A stretch of DNA of 64,000 bases from Martelella lutilitoris (GTDB taxonomy: Bacteria; Pseudomonadota; Alphaproteobacteria; Rhizobiales; Rhizobiaceae), in assembly GCF_005924265.1 (NCBI RefSeq), contig NZ_VCLB01000007.1, positions 124,001-188,000 on the forward strand, in the 5' to 3' direction. Positions 43,596 through 52,861 of the stretch are shown here, piece by piece (positions within the stretch are counted from its first letter, which is position 1; every line of letters starts with the position of its first letter). The translations under genes and the position numbers were made by a program. The notes beneath the pieces are model-generated. The model searched no databases and was not told the origin of the DNA. It saw only the letters and a list, made by a program, of their open reading frames with translations.

Positions 43596-45695
43596 ATGCG
43601 CCCTGCTTTGCTCGACCCCCTGTTCGCGCCCGTCTCCTCGCTTTCCGGGATCGGGCCGAAGCTTGAAAAGCTTCTCGCCCGGCTCACCGGGCGCGACGAC
43701 GAGGCGCGCGTCATCGATCTGGTCTTCCATACGCCGACCTCGCTGATCGACCGTCGTCTGAGGCCGGGCATTGCCTATTTGCCCGAGGGCGCGATCGTGA
43801 CGGTCGAAGGCCGTGTCGACCGGCACCAGCCGGCGCCGGCGCGCTCGAGCGCACCCTACAGGGTGTTCATCCATGACGATACGGGCGAACTGACGCTGAC
43901 CTTCTTCCGCGCCAAGGCCGATTGGCTGGAAAAGGCGCTTCCCGTCGGCGAGACGGTGCTGGTCAGCGGCCGGGCGGAATGGTTCAACGGTCGCCCCTCC
44001 ATGGTCCATCCCGATTACATGATGACTGCCGACAAGGCGGATACCCTGCCGGAATGCGAACCGGTCTACCCGATGACCGCAGGGCTCTCGCCCAAAGTTC
44101 TGCGGCGGGCGATCGACAGTGCCAGCGAGCGGATCCCGACCTTTCCCGAATGGATTGACGGCGAGATCGTCAGGCGTCAGGGCTTTCCGGCGCTGAAGGA
44201 GGCGCTTCTTGCGCTTCACAATCCGCGCGACGCGGCGGACCTCGATCCGCAGGCCCCGGCGCGGCGCCGGCTGGCCTATGACGAACTCCTGGCCGGCCAG
44301 CTTTCGCTTGCCCTCGTCAGAAGCCGGATGCGGCGGACCAGGGGAAGGCCCGTGCACCCGACGGACGCGCTTTCCAGCAAGGTTCGCGCCGCCCTGCCCT
44401 TCGCGCTGACCTCCGGCCAGGAAGATGCCGTCACGGCGATCCTTGCGGACATGGCCCAGGAAACGCGCATGTTGCGCATGCTCCAGGGCGACGTCGGTTC
44501 CGGCAAGACGGTCGTCGGACTTCTGGCCATGCTGGCGGTGGTGGAGGATGGCGGCCAGGCCGTGCTGATGGCCCCGACCGAGATTCTCGCGCGCCAGCAT
44601 TTTGAAGGCATTGCCGCGCTTGCCGAGAAGGCGGGCGTTGCGGTGAAGCTTCTGACCGGCAAAACAAAGGCGGCCGAGCGACGCGTGATCGAGGCGGAAA
44701 TCGCCGATGGCACGGCGCGGATCATCATCGGCACCCACGCATTGTTTCAGGACAATGTCAGCTATCATGACCTGCGGCTTGCGATCGTCGACGAGCAGCA
44801 CCGTTTCGGCGTGCACCAGCGGCTGAAACTGACCGCCAAGGGCATGGCGCCGCATCTGCTGGTGATGACCGCGACGCCGATTCCGCGCACGTTGGTGCTG
44901 GCGGCCTTTGGCGACATGGATGTCTCCAACCTGACTGAAAAGCCGGCCGGACGAAAGCCGATCCAGACCGTGACAATCCCGACGGAGCGGATCGGCGATG
45001 TGGTTGGCCGCCTGCGGCAGGCGCTTGACGAAGGAAAGAAAGCCTACTGGATCTGCCCTTTGGTCGAGGAATCGGAGGCCGTCGATCTGGTTTCGGCGGA
45101 AGAGCGGCGGGAAACCCTGGCAAAGGCGCTCGGGCCGGAGATTGTCGGGCTCGTGCATGGCCGCATGTCGTCCGCCGACAAGGAAGCGGCAATGGAAGCG
45201 TTCAAGAACGGCGAGACCCGTCTGCTCGTCGCCACAACGGTGGTGGAAGTCGGCGTCGATGTGCCGGACGCCACGATCATCGTCATCGAGCATGCCGAGC
45301 GCTTCGGCCTTGCCCAGCTGCACCAGTTGCGCGGTCGCGTGGGTCGCGGCGATGAGGCCTCCTCCTGCATCCTGCTCTACAAGGGCCCGCTGTCGGAAAC
45401 CGGCCGGGCGCGGCTATCCGTATTGCGCGAGAGCAATGACGGGTTCCGGATCGCCGAGGAGGATCTGAAACTGCGTGGCGAAGGCGAACTTCTCGGCACG
45501 CGCCAGTCCGGCATGCCCGGCTTCCGTTTCGCCCATCTGGAGGCGCATAGCGACATTCTGGCGCTTGCCCGCAAGGACGCCGCCTATGTCGTCAACAAGG
45601 ATCCGGAGCTTCAGGGCGAACGCGGCAGGGCGCTGCGCATGTTGCTCTATCTCTTCCGACGGGACGAGGCGATCCGCTATCTGAACGCGGGTTGA
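43596..45695 (+). CDS. recG: ATP-dependent DNA helicase RecG
   Basis: Branch-migration helicase that rescues stalled forks. 699 residues from the ATG at 43596 (MRPALLDPLFAPVSSLSGIG, the rhizobial start). N-terminal wedge/OB domain (EGAIVTVEGRVDRHQP, VFIHDDTGELTLTFF) near 50-130. Helicase motifs: MLQGDVGSGKTVVGLLAM near 300, APTEILARQHFEGI, the DEQH motif IVDEQHRFGVHQRL, MTATPIPRTLVL, HGRMSSADKEAAM, TTVVEVGVDVPDATI and HQLRGRVGRGDEAS near 595. Divergent from sdhE-mfd and convergent with a GNAT gene by five bases. Confidence 0.97.
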   Translation: MRPALLDPLFAPVSSLSGIGPKLEKLLARLTGRDDEARVIDLVFHTPTSLIDRRLRPGIAYLPEGAIVTVEGRVDRHQPAPARSSAPYRVFIHDDTGELTLTFFRAKADWLEKALPVGETVLVSGRAEWFNGRPSMVHPDYMMTADKADTLPECEPVYPMTAGLSPKVLRRAIDSASERIPTFPEWIDGEIVRRQGFPALKEALLALHNPRDAADLDPQAPARRRLAYDELLAGQLSLALVRSRMRRTRGRPVHPTDALSSKVRAALPFALTSGQEDAVTAILADMAQETRMLRMLQGDVGSGKTVVGLLAMLAVVEDGGQAVLMAPTEILARQHFEGIAALAEKAGVAVKLLTGKTKAAERRVIEAEIADGTARIIIGTHALFQDNVSYHDLRLAIVDEQHRFGVHQRLKLTAKGMAPHLLVMTATPIPRTLVLAAFGDMDVSNLTEKPAGRKPIQTVTIPTERIGDVVGRLRQALDEGKKAYWICPLVEESEAVDLVSAEERRETLAKALGPEIVGLVHGRMSSADKEAAMEAFKNGETRLLVATTVVEVGVDVPDATIIVIEHAERFGLAQLHQLRGRVGRGDEASSCILLYKGPLSETGRARLSVLRESNDGFRIAEEDLKLRGEGELLGTRQSGMPGFRFAHLEAHSDILALARKDAAYVVNKDPELQGERGRALRMLLYLFRRDEAIRYLNAG

Positions 45696-45700
45696 CGTGT

Positions 45701-46201
45701 TCAGACCTCGCCGAAAAAAGCGCGGTGGAAGGCAACCTCGCCCTTCGGAAGTTCATTGTCGAATGGCAGGACAAGCAGATTCTCGGCGGGGACGCCCTTG
45801 TGGGAGACGCCGGGCTCCGCCTGGAAGCCGAAACGGCCATAGAAGCCGGGATCACCGACGAGGATGGCGCCGCGCGCGCCGTCATCCTTCAGGAGTTCGA
45901 GGCCGCCGAGCATCAGCGCCGAGCCGATCCCCTTGTTCTGACAGTCCGGATCGACGGCAACGGGGCCGACGCCATACCAATCCCGTGCGCCGCCGGAAAA
46001 CCCGACCGGGGAAAAGGCGATATGACCGATAATCCGACCGTCTTCCTCCGCCACCAGCGCAAGCGAGAGCGCCCCCACGCTTCTCAGGCGGCGAATGATA
46101 TCCGGCTCGCTGCCATCGCTGTGGGGATGCCCATAGAACGCCCGGCGCACCAGCGCATCAACGGCCCGGACATCGTCATGGCTTTCACGGCGTATCTTCA
46201 T
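45701..46201 (-). CDS. GNAT-family N-acetyltransferase (YhbS-like)
   Basis: A 166-residue acetyltransferase. The ATG at 46201 has AAGGAGG upstream. Features: a first strand IRRESHDDVRAVDALVRRAF, then GHIAFSPV, VGPVAVDPDCQNKGIGSALM near residues 83-102 with the acetyl-CoA loop QNKGIGSA, and GDPGFYGRFGF near 120. This matches the YhbS-type N-acetyltransferases. Substrate unknown. It starts 61 bases downstream of the glmS stop codon on the same strand and could be part of the glmU-glmS transcript. Confidence 0.88.
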   Translation of the reverse strand: MKIRRESHDDVRAVDALVRRAFYGHPHSDGSEPDIIRRLRSVGALSLALVAEEDGRIIGHIAFSPVGFSGGARDWYGVGPVAVDPDCQNKGIGSALMLGGLELLKDDGARGAILVGDPGFYGRFGFQAEPGVSHKGVPAENLLVLPFDNELPKGEVAFHRAFFGEV

Positions 46202-46262
46202 TTTCGTGATCCTCCTTGCTGTGGAGACTATCACATTTGCCAGGAGGAAATCTTGATCCGCC

Positions 46263-48092
46263 TCACTCCACGGTGACGGCCTTGGCAAGGTTTCGCGGCT
46301 GGTCTGCATCCGTGCCCATGAAAACGGCCGTGTGATAGGCCAGTAACTGGATCGGCAGGGCAAACACCATGGGCGCGATGAATTCCGGCATATCCGGCAG
46401 CACGATCGTCTCCATGGTCTTCAGGTCGGACGCAGCCGCGCCGGCCTCGTCGGTGATGAAGACGATACGACCGTCGCGGGCGGCGACCTCCTGCATGTTG
46501 GAGACCGTCTTTTCGAAGAACCGGTCATGCGGCGCAATGACGATGACCGGCATGTTCTCGTCGATCAGCGCGATCGGTCCGTGCTTCAGTTCGCCCGCGG
46601 CATAGCCCTCGGCATGGATATAGGTAATTTCCTTCAGCTTCAGCGCGCCTTCGAGCGCCAGCGGATAGCTGGTGCCGCGACCGAGATACAGCACGTGGTG
46701 GAAGCGCGACAGTTCCCGCGCCAGGCGTTCAATCTGCGGCTGGACCGCATGCAGCACCCGGCTCATCAGCCGCGGCACCTCCGAAAGCTGGTGAACGAGG
46801 GTCTGCTCCTCCTCCAGCGACAACGTCCCGCGTTCGCGTCCAGCCCTCAGCGCCAGTGAGGCCATCAGCGCAAGCTGGCAGGTAAAGGCCTTGGTGGAGG
46901 CAACCGAGATCTCCGGCCCGGCGAGAATGGGAAAGACCGCATCGGCCTCCCGCGCAATCGTCGAGCCGGTGACGTTGACCAGCGCGCCGGTCTTCACCCC
47001 GTTCGCCTTGCAATAGCGCAGCGATGCGAGCGTGTCGGCGGTCTCGCCGGACTGCGAGATGAACAGCGCCAGCTGGTCTTCCGACAGCGGCATTTCGCGA
47101 TAACGGAATTCCGAGGCGACATCGATCTCGACGGGAAGACGGGCGAAACGCTCGATCCAGTATTTACCGATCAGGCCGGACAGATAGGCGGTGCCGCAGG
47201 CCGCAATTGCCAGCTTCGAGACTTTCGAGAAATCGACCCCGTCGCCGTCCGTCTGCGCCCGCTGGTTGGCGAAATCGCAATAATGGCCGAGCGTGTGCGA
47301 GATCACTTCCGGCTGGTCGAAGATTTCCTTCTCCATGAAGTGTCGGTGATTGCCCTTGTCGATCAGCATCGAGGAGAGCTGCAGCGGCTGGCGCTTGCGG
47401 GCAACGGGCGCGCCGGAAAAATCGCAGAACTCGACGCCGTCGCGGTCGACGATCGCCATGTCGCCGTCCTCGAGATAGGAAATTCCTTGAGCAAAGGGCG
47501 CAAGCGCGATCGCGTCCGAGCCGACATACATTTCCGAAGAACCGTAACCGACGGCCAGCGGCGGTCCGTAGCGGGCAACATAAAGCGTTTCCGGCCGGTC
47601 CTGGAACAGGATCACCAGGGCAAAGGCGCCGGTGACCCTTTGCAGCATGGCGAGCACCGCATCACGAGGCGCAAGGCCTTCGCGGCGGTGCTTGTCCAGC
47701 AGCCTTGCGACGATTTCCGTATCGGTCTCCGTCTCGAAGACCACGCCGTCCGCCGCAAGCTCGGCCCGCAGTTCGGCGAAATTCTCGATGATGCCATTAT
47801 GGACCACGGCGACATCGCCGGCGACGTGCGGGTGCGCATTGGTCTCGCTCGGCACGCCATGGGTCGCCCAACGGGTGTGGGCTATGCCGGTCACGCCGTC
47901 GACCGGATCTTGCGAAAGACGGGCGCGCAGATTTTCCAGCTTGCCTGGCGCGCGCCTTCTGGAAAGCGCTCCGTCAGCCTCGATGACGGCGATGCCGGCG
48001 GAATCATAGCCGCGATATTCCAGGCGCTTCAACGCATCGACAAGCCGCTCGGCGACCGGCTCGCGGCCGACAATTCCGACAATTCCGCACAT
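46263..48092 (-). CDS. glmS: Glutamine-fructose-6-phosphate aminotransferase (isomerizing)
   Basis: First step of amino-sugar synthesis: fructose-6-phosphate plus glutamine to glucosamine-6-phosphate. 609 residues. The N-terminal glutaminase starts with the catalytic Cys in MCGIVGIVG, followed by GIAHTRWATHGVPSETNAHPH near 70-90. Two SIS isomerase halves follow: AACGTAYLSGLIGKYW, SQSGETADTLASL near 350, FLGRGTSYP-like YLGRGTSYPLALEGALKLKEI near 475, and the end RNLAKAVTVE. It lies 24 bases after glmU, so both feed UDP-GlcNAc synthesis in one operon. Confidence 0.98.
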   Translation of the reverse strand: MCGIVGIVGREPVAERLVDALKRLEYRGYDSAGIAVIEADGALSRRRAPGKLENLRARLSQDPVDGVTGIAHTRWATHGVPSETNAHPHVAGDVAVVHNGIIENFAELRAELAADGVVFETETDTEIVARLLDKHRREGLAPRDAVLAMLQRVTGAFALVILFQDRPETLYVARYGPPLAVGYGSSEMYVGSDAIALAPFAQGISYLEDGDMAIVDRDGVEFCDFSGAPVARKRQPLQLSSMLIDKGNHRHFMEKEIFDQPEVISHTLGHYCDFANQRAQTDGDGVDFSKVSKLAIAACGTAYLSGLIGKYWIERFARLPVEIDVASEFRYREMPLSEDQLALFISQSGETADTLASLRYCKANGVKTGALVNVTGSTIAREADAVFPILAGPEISVASTKAFTCQLALMASLALRAGRERGTLSLEEEQTLVHQLSEVPRLMSRVLHAVQPQIERLARELSRFHHVLYLGRGTSYPLALEGALKLKEITYIHAEGYAAGELKHGPIALIDENMPVIVIAPHDRFFEKTVSNMQEVAARDGRIVFITDEAGAAASDLKTMETIVLPDMPEFIAPMVFALPIQLLAYHTAVFMGTDADQPRNLAKAVTVE

Positions 48093-48116
48093 TCCGCTGT
48101 TCTCTCCGCTGAAACT

Positions 48117-49478
48117 TTAGGATTTCGATTGCTTCGCCGCCTTTATGGCGCGCGCGCGGGCGCGTATCAGTTCGGCCCGCCCTTCCCTGTTTTCCTGCCG
48201 GCCACGAGCAATGGCGAGGGCATTGTCCGGCACATCGGTGGTGATCACGCTGCCGGAGCCGACATAGGCGCCGTTCCCGATCGCAACCGGCGCCACAAGC
48301 GCCGAATTGGAACCGATAAAGGCGCTTTCGCCGATCGTGGTCCGCGCCTTGTTCACGCCGTCATAATTGCAGGTGATCGTTCCCGCGCCGATATTGGCCT
48401 TCGCGCCGACGCTGGCGTCGCCGATATAGCTCAGATGGTTGACCTTGGCGCCGACGCCGATATCGCCGTTTTTCACCTCGCAGAAATTGCCGACCTTGGC
48501 ATCGTCATGCAGCACGGCGCCGGGCCTGAGGCGCGCAAACGGCCCCACCTGGCAGCCGGAAGCGACCGAAGCGCCTTCGATATGGCTGAAAGCATGGATG
48601 GTGACGTTGGCGGCAATGCGCACGCCCGGCCCGAACCAGACATTGGGTTCGATCACCGTATCGAGGCCGATCTCGGTATCATGGGAAAGAAACACCGTCT
48701 CCGGGGCGATCATCGTGACGCCCGACAGCATCAGTTCGCGGCGACGGCGCGCCTGCCAGATGCGTTCCAGCTCAGCCAGTTCGGCGCGGTTGTTGCAGCC
48801 AAGCACCTCTTGCGGATCGGCCATCACCACGCTCGCCCGGCCGCCCTTTGCAAGCGCCACTTCCACCACGTCGGTCAGATAATACTCGCCCTTGGCGTTG
48901 TCATTGCCGATCGCATCGAGGAATTCGAGCGCGCGGCGGCCGTTGATCGCCATCAGGCCGCTGTTGCAGAGTTTCACGCCGCGTTCGTCGGCGCTCGCAT
49001 CCTTCTCCTCGCGGATTGCCGTCAGCGCCCCGTCTCTCACCAGAAGTCGGCCGTAGCCCGTCGGATCGGCGGCTTCGAAACCGATGACCACGACATCACT
49101 GCCTTCGGCCAGCGCGGTGCGGGCCCTGCCGAGCGTTTCGGCGGTGATCAAGGGCGTATCGCCGTAGGTGACAATGAGGTCGTCAAAACCTGCTGCGATC
49201 GCCTCGCGCGCGGCAAGCACGGCATGGGCGGTGCCTAGGCGTTCGGTCTGTTCGAAGGTCCTCACGGTCTTGTCCGCGGAAGCGCAGGCGGCGGCGACCT
49301 TGTCGCCGTCTCGCCCGACGACGAGAACCGTCTCGTTCACGCCGGACCGGGCAACGGTGTCGACCACATGGGCCGCCATGGCGCGGCCGGCCACTTCATG
49401 CAGCATCTTGGTCTTGTCCGATTTCATCCTGGTGCCGTCGCCGGCGGCAAGAACAATGGCCAGAGCGCTGCGTGACAT
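48117..49478 (-). CDS. glmU: Bifunctional N-acetylglucosamine-1-phosphate uridyltransferase/glucosamine-1-phosphate acetyltransferase
   Basis: Makes UDP-N-acetylglucosamine for peptidoglycan and LPS in two steps. 453 residues. N-terminal pyrophosphorylase domain: [20 protein letters not shown] near 8-27 and VTYGDTPLI near 98. C-terminal left-handed beta-helix of hexapeptide repeats from about 250 ([76 protein letters not shown]). The acetyltransferase His-region HLSYIGDA is present. It precedes glmS on the minus strand; together they give the UDP-GlcNAc branch. Confidence 0.98.
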   Translation of the reverse strand: MSRSALAIVLAAGDGTRMKSDKTKMLHEVAGRAMAAHVVDTVARSGVNETVLVVGRDGDKVAAACASADKTVRTFEQTERLGTAHAVLAAREAIAAGFDDLIVTYGDTPLITAETLGRARTALAEGSDVVVIGFEAADPTGYGRLLVRDGALTAIREEKDASADERGVKLCNSGLMAINGRRALEFLDAIGNDNAKGEYYLTDVVEVALAKGGRASVVMADPQEVLGCNNRAELAELERIWQARRRRELMLSGVTMIAPETVFLSHDTEIGLDTVIEPNVWFGPGVRIAANVTIHAFSHIEGASVASGCQVGPFARLRPGAVLHDDAKVGNFCEVKNGDIGVGAKVNHLSYIGDASVGAKANIGAGTITCNYDGVNKARTTIGESAFIGSNSALVAPVAIGNGAYVGSGSVITTDVPDNALAIARGRQENREGRAELIRARARAIKAAKQSKS

Positions 49479-49571
49479 GAAACCTCCATATGCGAACCGG
49501 TTACCGCTTTTAGCGTATTCGTGCCCGAGACCTATTCAAAAATTATGAATGAAGTTTATCCGTTTCGGACA

Positions 49572-49672
49572 TTAGAGCGCGTGCGTCCATTCGGACGCAC
49601 AAAGGACGCTCTAACTATTGAATCTACGCATCGTGCTTTCCGGAAATCGATTCCGATTTTCGGGCCGATGCG
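49572..49672. repeat. Palindromic mosaic element upstream of glmU
   Basis: Two neighbouring stem-loops. The first is TTAGAGCG (49572-49579) with CGCTCTAA (49607-49614), enclosing GTGCGTCC (49581-49588) with GGACGCAC (49593-49600). The second is CGCATCG (49627-49633) with CGATGCG (49666-49672), enclosing an imperfect CCGGAAATCG/CGATTTTCGG pair. The sequence resembles dispersed intergenic elements of Rhizobiales chromosomes, from memory. It lies between the glmU start and the BMP operon terminator. Confidence 0.75.
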
Positions 49673-49690
49673 CTAGCCGGGATGCAACAA

Positions 49691-49716
49691 AAAAGGCGCC
49701 CTTGCGGACGCCTTTC
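49691..49716 (-). terminator. Terminator of the BMP transporter operon
   Basis: On the minus strand AAAGGCG, a ten-base loop and CGCCTTTTTTG form a stem with a T run. It starts about 20 bases after the binding-protein stop codon. Confidence 0.85.
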
Positions 49717-49736
49717 CTGTATCGGTTGTGCCAGGA

Positions 49737-50813
49737 TTACTCCGAGCTCGGAATGGTGCCGTCCACGCCTTCGACCAGAACGTTGAGGCCGAGCAGCGTG
49801 CCATCATCGGCTTCCTCGCCTTCGGCAAGCCACGGCGTGCCGTCCTGCAGGGTGACCGGGCCGGTAAACGGCTTCAGTTCGCCGGAGATGATCTTGGCTT
49901 CGGTTTCCTCGGCCAGCGCCTTCACGTCATCGGGCATGTTGGTGTAGGGCGCCATGGAGAGGATGCCGTCTTTCAGGCCGTCCCAGCTCTGCTCCGGGGT
50001 CCAGGTGCCGTCCTGAACCGCCTCGACGCGCTTGATGTAATAGGGCGCCCAGGTGTCGAGGATTGCCGTCAGCTGCGTTTCCGGACCGGCCTCGATCATG
50101 TCGGAAGCCTGGCCGAAGGCCTTGATGCCGCGCTCTGCGGCAATCTGCATCGGCGCGGTCGTGTCGGTGTGCTGCGCCAGAACGTCGACGCCCTGGTCGA
50201 TCAGCGCCTTGGCGGCGTCGGCCTCGCGACCCGGGTCGAACCAGGTGTTGGCCCAGACGACCTTGGTGGTGAAGTCGGGGTTTACCGACTGCGCGCCGAG
50301 CTGGAAGGCGTCAATGCCCATGACGACTTCCGGGATCGGGAAGGAGCCGATATAGCCGCCGATGCCGCTTTCGGAGATCGAGCCGGCAATGACGCCGGAG
50401 ATGTAACGGCCTTCATAGAAGCGCGAATTATAGGTCGCAACATTGTCGGCGGTCTTGTAGCCGGTGGCGTGTTCGAACTTCACATCCGGATATTTGGCGG
50501 CGACCTTCAGCGTCGGCTCCATGAAGCCGAAGGAGGTGGTGAACACGATGGTGCAGCCGGAGCGGGCCATGCGTTCGATCGCGCGTTCGGCGTCCGGGCC
50601 TTCCGGGACGTTTTCGATATAGGCGGTTTCAACGCCAAGCGTGTCTTCCAGTTCCTGACGGGCAATGTCATGCGCCTGGGTCCAGCCGCCGTCCGTTGCC
50701 GAGCCGACATAGACGAAGCAGGCCTTGACGTCTTCCTGGGCGGCAGCGCCCGAGGCGGCAAAGCCGGCAATGACTGCCGCGGAGGCGGCGAGAGCGAATT
50801 TCAGCGATTTCAT
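49737..50813 (-). CDS. BMP-family ABC transporter substrate-binding protein
   Basis: A 358-residue periplasmic protein with a signal peptide (LKFALAASAAVIAGFAASGAAA) and AGAGGTGA as ribosome site. The BMP (basic membrane lipoprotein) pattern is clear: VKACFVYVGSATDGGWTQAHD, SGCTIVFTTSFGFMEPTL, YNSRFYEGRYISGVIAG, GYIGSFPIPEVVMGIDAF and VDVLAQHTDTTAPMQ. Members bind purine nucleosides or similar compounds. It is the last gene of a four-gene operon: ATPase, two permeases, binding protein. Confidence 0.93.
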   Translation of the reverse strand: MKSLKFALAASAAVIAGFAASGAAAQEDVKACFVYVGSATDGGWTQAHDIARQELEDTLGVETAYIENVPEGPDAERAIERMARSGCTIVFTTSFGFMEPTLKVAAKYPDVKFEHATGYKTADNVATYNSRFYEGRYISGVIAGSISESGIGGYIGSFPIPEVVMGIDAFQLGAQSVNPDFTTKVVWANTWFDPGREADAAKALIDQGVDVLAQHTDTTAPMQIAAERGIKAFGQASDMIEAGPETQLTAILDTWAPYYIKRVEAVQDGTWTPEQSWDGLKDGILSMAPYTNMPDDVKALAEETEAKIISGELKPFTGPVTLQDGTPWLAEGEEADDGTLLGLNVLVEGVDGTIPSSE

Positions 50814-50858
50814 TGTTCACCTCTTTCGGTTTGATCGAAAATGATAAGTCTAGCCTGC

Positions 50859-51776
50859 CTAGCGATCCGGCACAAAGGGTTTGCCGAGCGCCGCAGGCGT
50901 ATTGATCAGCGTCATCCTGCGGTTCTGCGAGATGATGACGAGGACGAGAATGGTTACGACATAGGGCAGCGCCGAGAGGAATTGCGAGGGGATGGCGATG
51001 CCGAAGGCCTGGGCGTGAAGCTGGCCAATGGTGACCGCGCCGAAGAGATAGCCGCCGAGCAGAACGCCCCAGGGACGCCATGAAGCGAAGACCACCAGCG
51101 CCAGCGCGATCCAGCCTCTGCCCGCCGCCATGTTCTCCGTCCATTGCGGCGTGTAGACCAGCGAGAGCTGTGCGCCGGCAAGGCCCGCGCACGCGCCGCC
51201 GAACATGACCGCGAGATAACGAATGCCGATGACGTTGATGCCGAGCGCGTGAGCGGAGGCGTGGCTGTCGCCGACGGCGCGGAGCACAAGCCCCTTGCGG
51301 GTCTTGAACAGGAACCAGGAGGTTCCGGCGACAATGGCGATCGAGAGATAGAAGAACAGGTCCTGATCGAACAGCAGTGGCCCGATGAAAGGGATGTCCG
51401 ACAAGACCGGGAAGTCCAGCGAGGGCATTTTCACGCCGGCACGGCCAACCAGGCTTTCGCCGATCATCGCCGAAAGCCCCTGCCCCAGAATGGTGAGCGC
51501 CAGACCGGTCGCCACCTGGTTGGCAACCAGCGTCAGCGTCAGGAAGCCGAACAGCAGCGAAAAGAGGGCCCCTGTGGCAAGACCGGCCAGCATGCCGAGA
51601 TAGGGCGAGCCGGTGGCATGCGCCGTGGCGAAGGCGCCGACCGCCCCCATCACCATCATGCCCTCGACGCCGAGGTTCAGGACGCCAGCGCGTTCGCAGA
51701 CCAGTTCGCCGATTGCGGCCAGAACCAGTGGCGTGGAGGCAGTAATGACGGTCAGGAGAATGGCTTCGACGATCAT
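50859..51776 (-). CDS. BMP-type ABC transporter permease (second)
   Basis: A 305-residue inner-membrane permease with eight or so hydrophobic segments. Features: LVLAAIGELVCERAGVLNLGVEGMMVMGA near residues 18-46, including the ERAGVLNLGVEG signature of the BPD_transp_2 branch, TLVANQVATGLALTILGQGLSAMIG near 90 and RAVGDSHASAHALGINV. It overlaps the upstream permease gene by four bases (ATGA). Partner of the other permease in a heterodimeric channel. Confidence 0.93.
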   Translation of the reverse strand: MIVEAILLTVITASTPLVLAAIGELVCERAGVLNLGVEGMMVMGAVGAFATAHATGSPYLGMLAGLATGALFSLLFGFLTLTLVANQVATGLALTILGQGLSAMIGESLVGRAGVKMPSLDFPVLSDIPFIGPLLFDQDLFFYLSIAIVAGTSWFLFKTRKGLVLRAVGDSHASAHALGINVIGIRYLAVMFGGACAGLAGAQLSLVYTPQWTENMAAGRGWIALALVVFASWRPWGVLLGGYLFGAVTIGQLHAQAFGIAIPSQFLSALPYVVTILVLVIISQNRRMTLINTPAALGKPFVPDR

Positions 51777-52861
51777 GACGCTTTCCCCTCAGACGACTTG
51801 CCCGCGAAAATGACCCGCACCTTGTAGAGGATCAGCGTGTCGCAGGAGAGAACGAAAAACAGCAACATGCCCTGGAATACGCGGGTGACCTTGTCGGAGA
51901 CGCCGAGCGTGAACTGCACGCCTTCCCCGCCGATATAGGTGAGCGCTAGCACCAGACCCGAAACGATCGCGCCGAGTGGATTGAGGCGGCCGAGAAAGGC
52001 GACGATGATGGCGGTGAAACCATAGCCGGGCGAAATCTGCGGCTGGAGATAGCCGAGCGCGCCGGAAATCTCGCTAATGCCCGCAAGCCCTGCCAGTCCA
52101 CCGGACAGAAGAAAGCAGAACCAGACCATCTTGCGCGAGGAGAAGCCGGCGAACCGCCCTGCCCGCTGCGACTGGCCGATGACGTTGACCTCGAAACCCT
52201 TCAGCGTGAAGCGCATCATGAACCAGACGACGAAGGCGGCGAGGATTGCGATCGCGAAACCGTAATGCGCGCGGCCGGACGAGACCATTTCGGGCAACAT
52301 TGCGGCATCGACGAATTCGCGCGTCTGCGGAAAGTTGAAGCCCTGCGGATTGCGCCAGGCGCCGCGCACCAGCCAATCGAGGAAAAGTTGCGCGACATAG
52401 ACCAGCATCAGCGAGGTCAAGATCTCGTTGGTGTTGAAGTAGTTCTTCAACAGCGCGGGAATGCCGGCATAAAGCGCGCCGCCGACGGCGCCCATGACAA
52501 GCATGATCGGCAGAAGCAGCGGCGACGACCATTCATAGAAATAGACAGGCACAATGGAGCCGACGATGGCGCCGACGGTGAACTGACCCTCCGCGCCGAT
52601 ATTCCAGATGTTGGAGCGGTAACAGACCGTCAGCCCGACCGCGATCATGATCAGCGGCGCGGCCTTGATCATCAGTTCGTGCAGCGACCAGATGTCGAAA
52701 AGCGGCTCGATGAAGAAGCTGTAAAGCGCTTCCATCGGGTCCTTGCCGAGAAGCGCGAACATGATCGCGCCGAAAAACACGGTGAGGCCGAAGGCGATCA
52801 GCGGCGAGAGCAGCGAAAACAGCGGCGAACTGTCGGCGCGCCGTTCAAGTTCAATGCGCAT
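51773..52861 (-). CDS. BMP-type ABC transporter permease (first)
   Basis: A 362-residue inner-membrane permease of the BPD_transp_2 family. The start at 52861 (MRIELERRADSSPLFS) overlaps the ATPase gene end by 11 bases. Features: YRSNIWNIGAEGQFTVGAIVGS near residues 83-104 (the NIGAEGQ signature), MLVYVAQLFLDWLVRG, VNVIGQSQRAGRFAGFS, and GLAGLAGISEISGALGYLQPQISPGYGFTAI near 255-285. With the other permease it should form the translocation pathway. Confidence 0.92.
   Translation of the reverse strand: MRIELERRADSSPLFSLLSPLIAFGLTVFFGAIMFALLGKDPMEALYSFFIEPLFDIWSLHELMIKAAPLIMIAVGLTVCYRSNIWNIGAEGQFTVGAIVGSIVPVYFYEWSSPLLLPIMLVMGAVGGALYAGIPALLKNYFNTNEILTSLMLVYVAQLFLDWLVRGAWRNPQGFNFPQTREFVDAAMLPEMVSSGRAHYGFAIAILAAFVVWFMMRFTLKGFEVNVIGQSQRAGRFAGFSSRKMVWFCFLLSGGLAGLAGISEISGALGYLQPQISPGYGFTAIIVAFLGRLNPLGAIVSGLVLALTYIGGEGVQFTLGVSDKVTRVFQGMLLFFVLSCDTLILYKVRVIFAGKSSEGKAS

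Noticed and set aside
43503-45323. A long N-terminal extension of SdhE reading antisense through recG
   Set aside because: SdhE is complete from 43502; the extension is antisense to recG helicase motifs.
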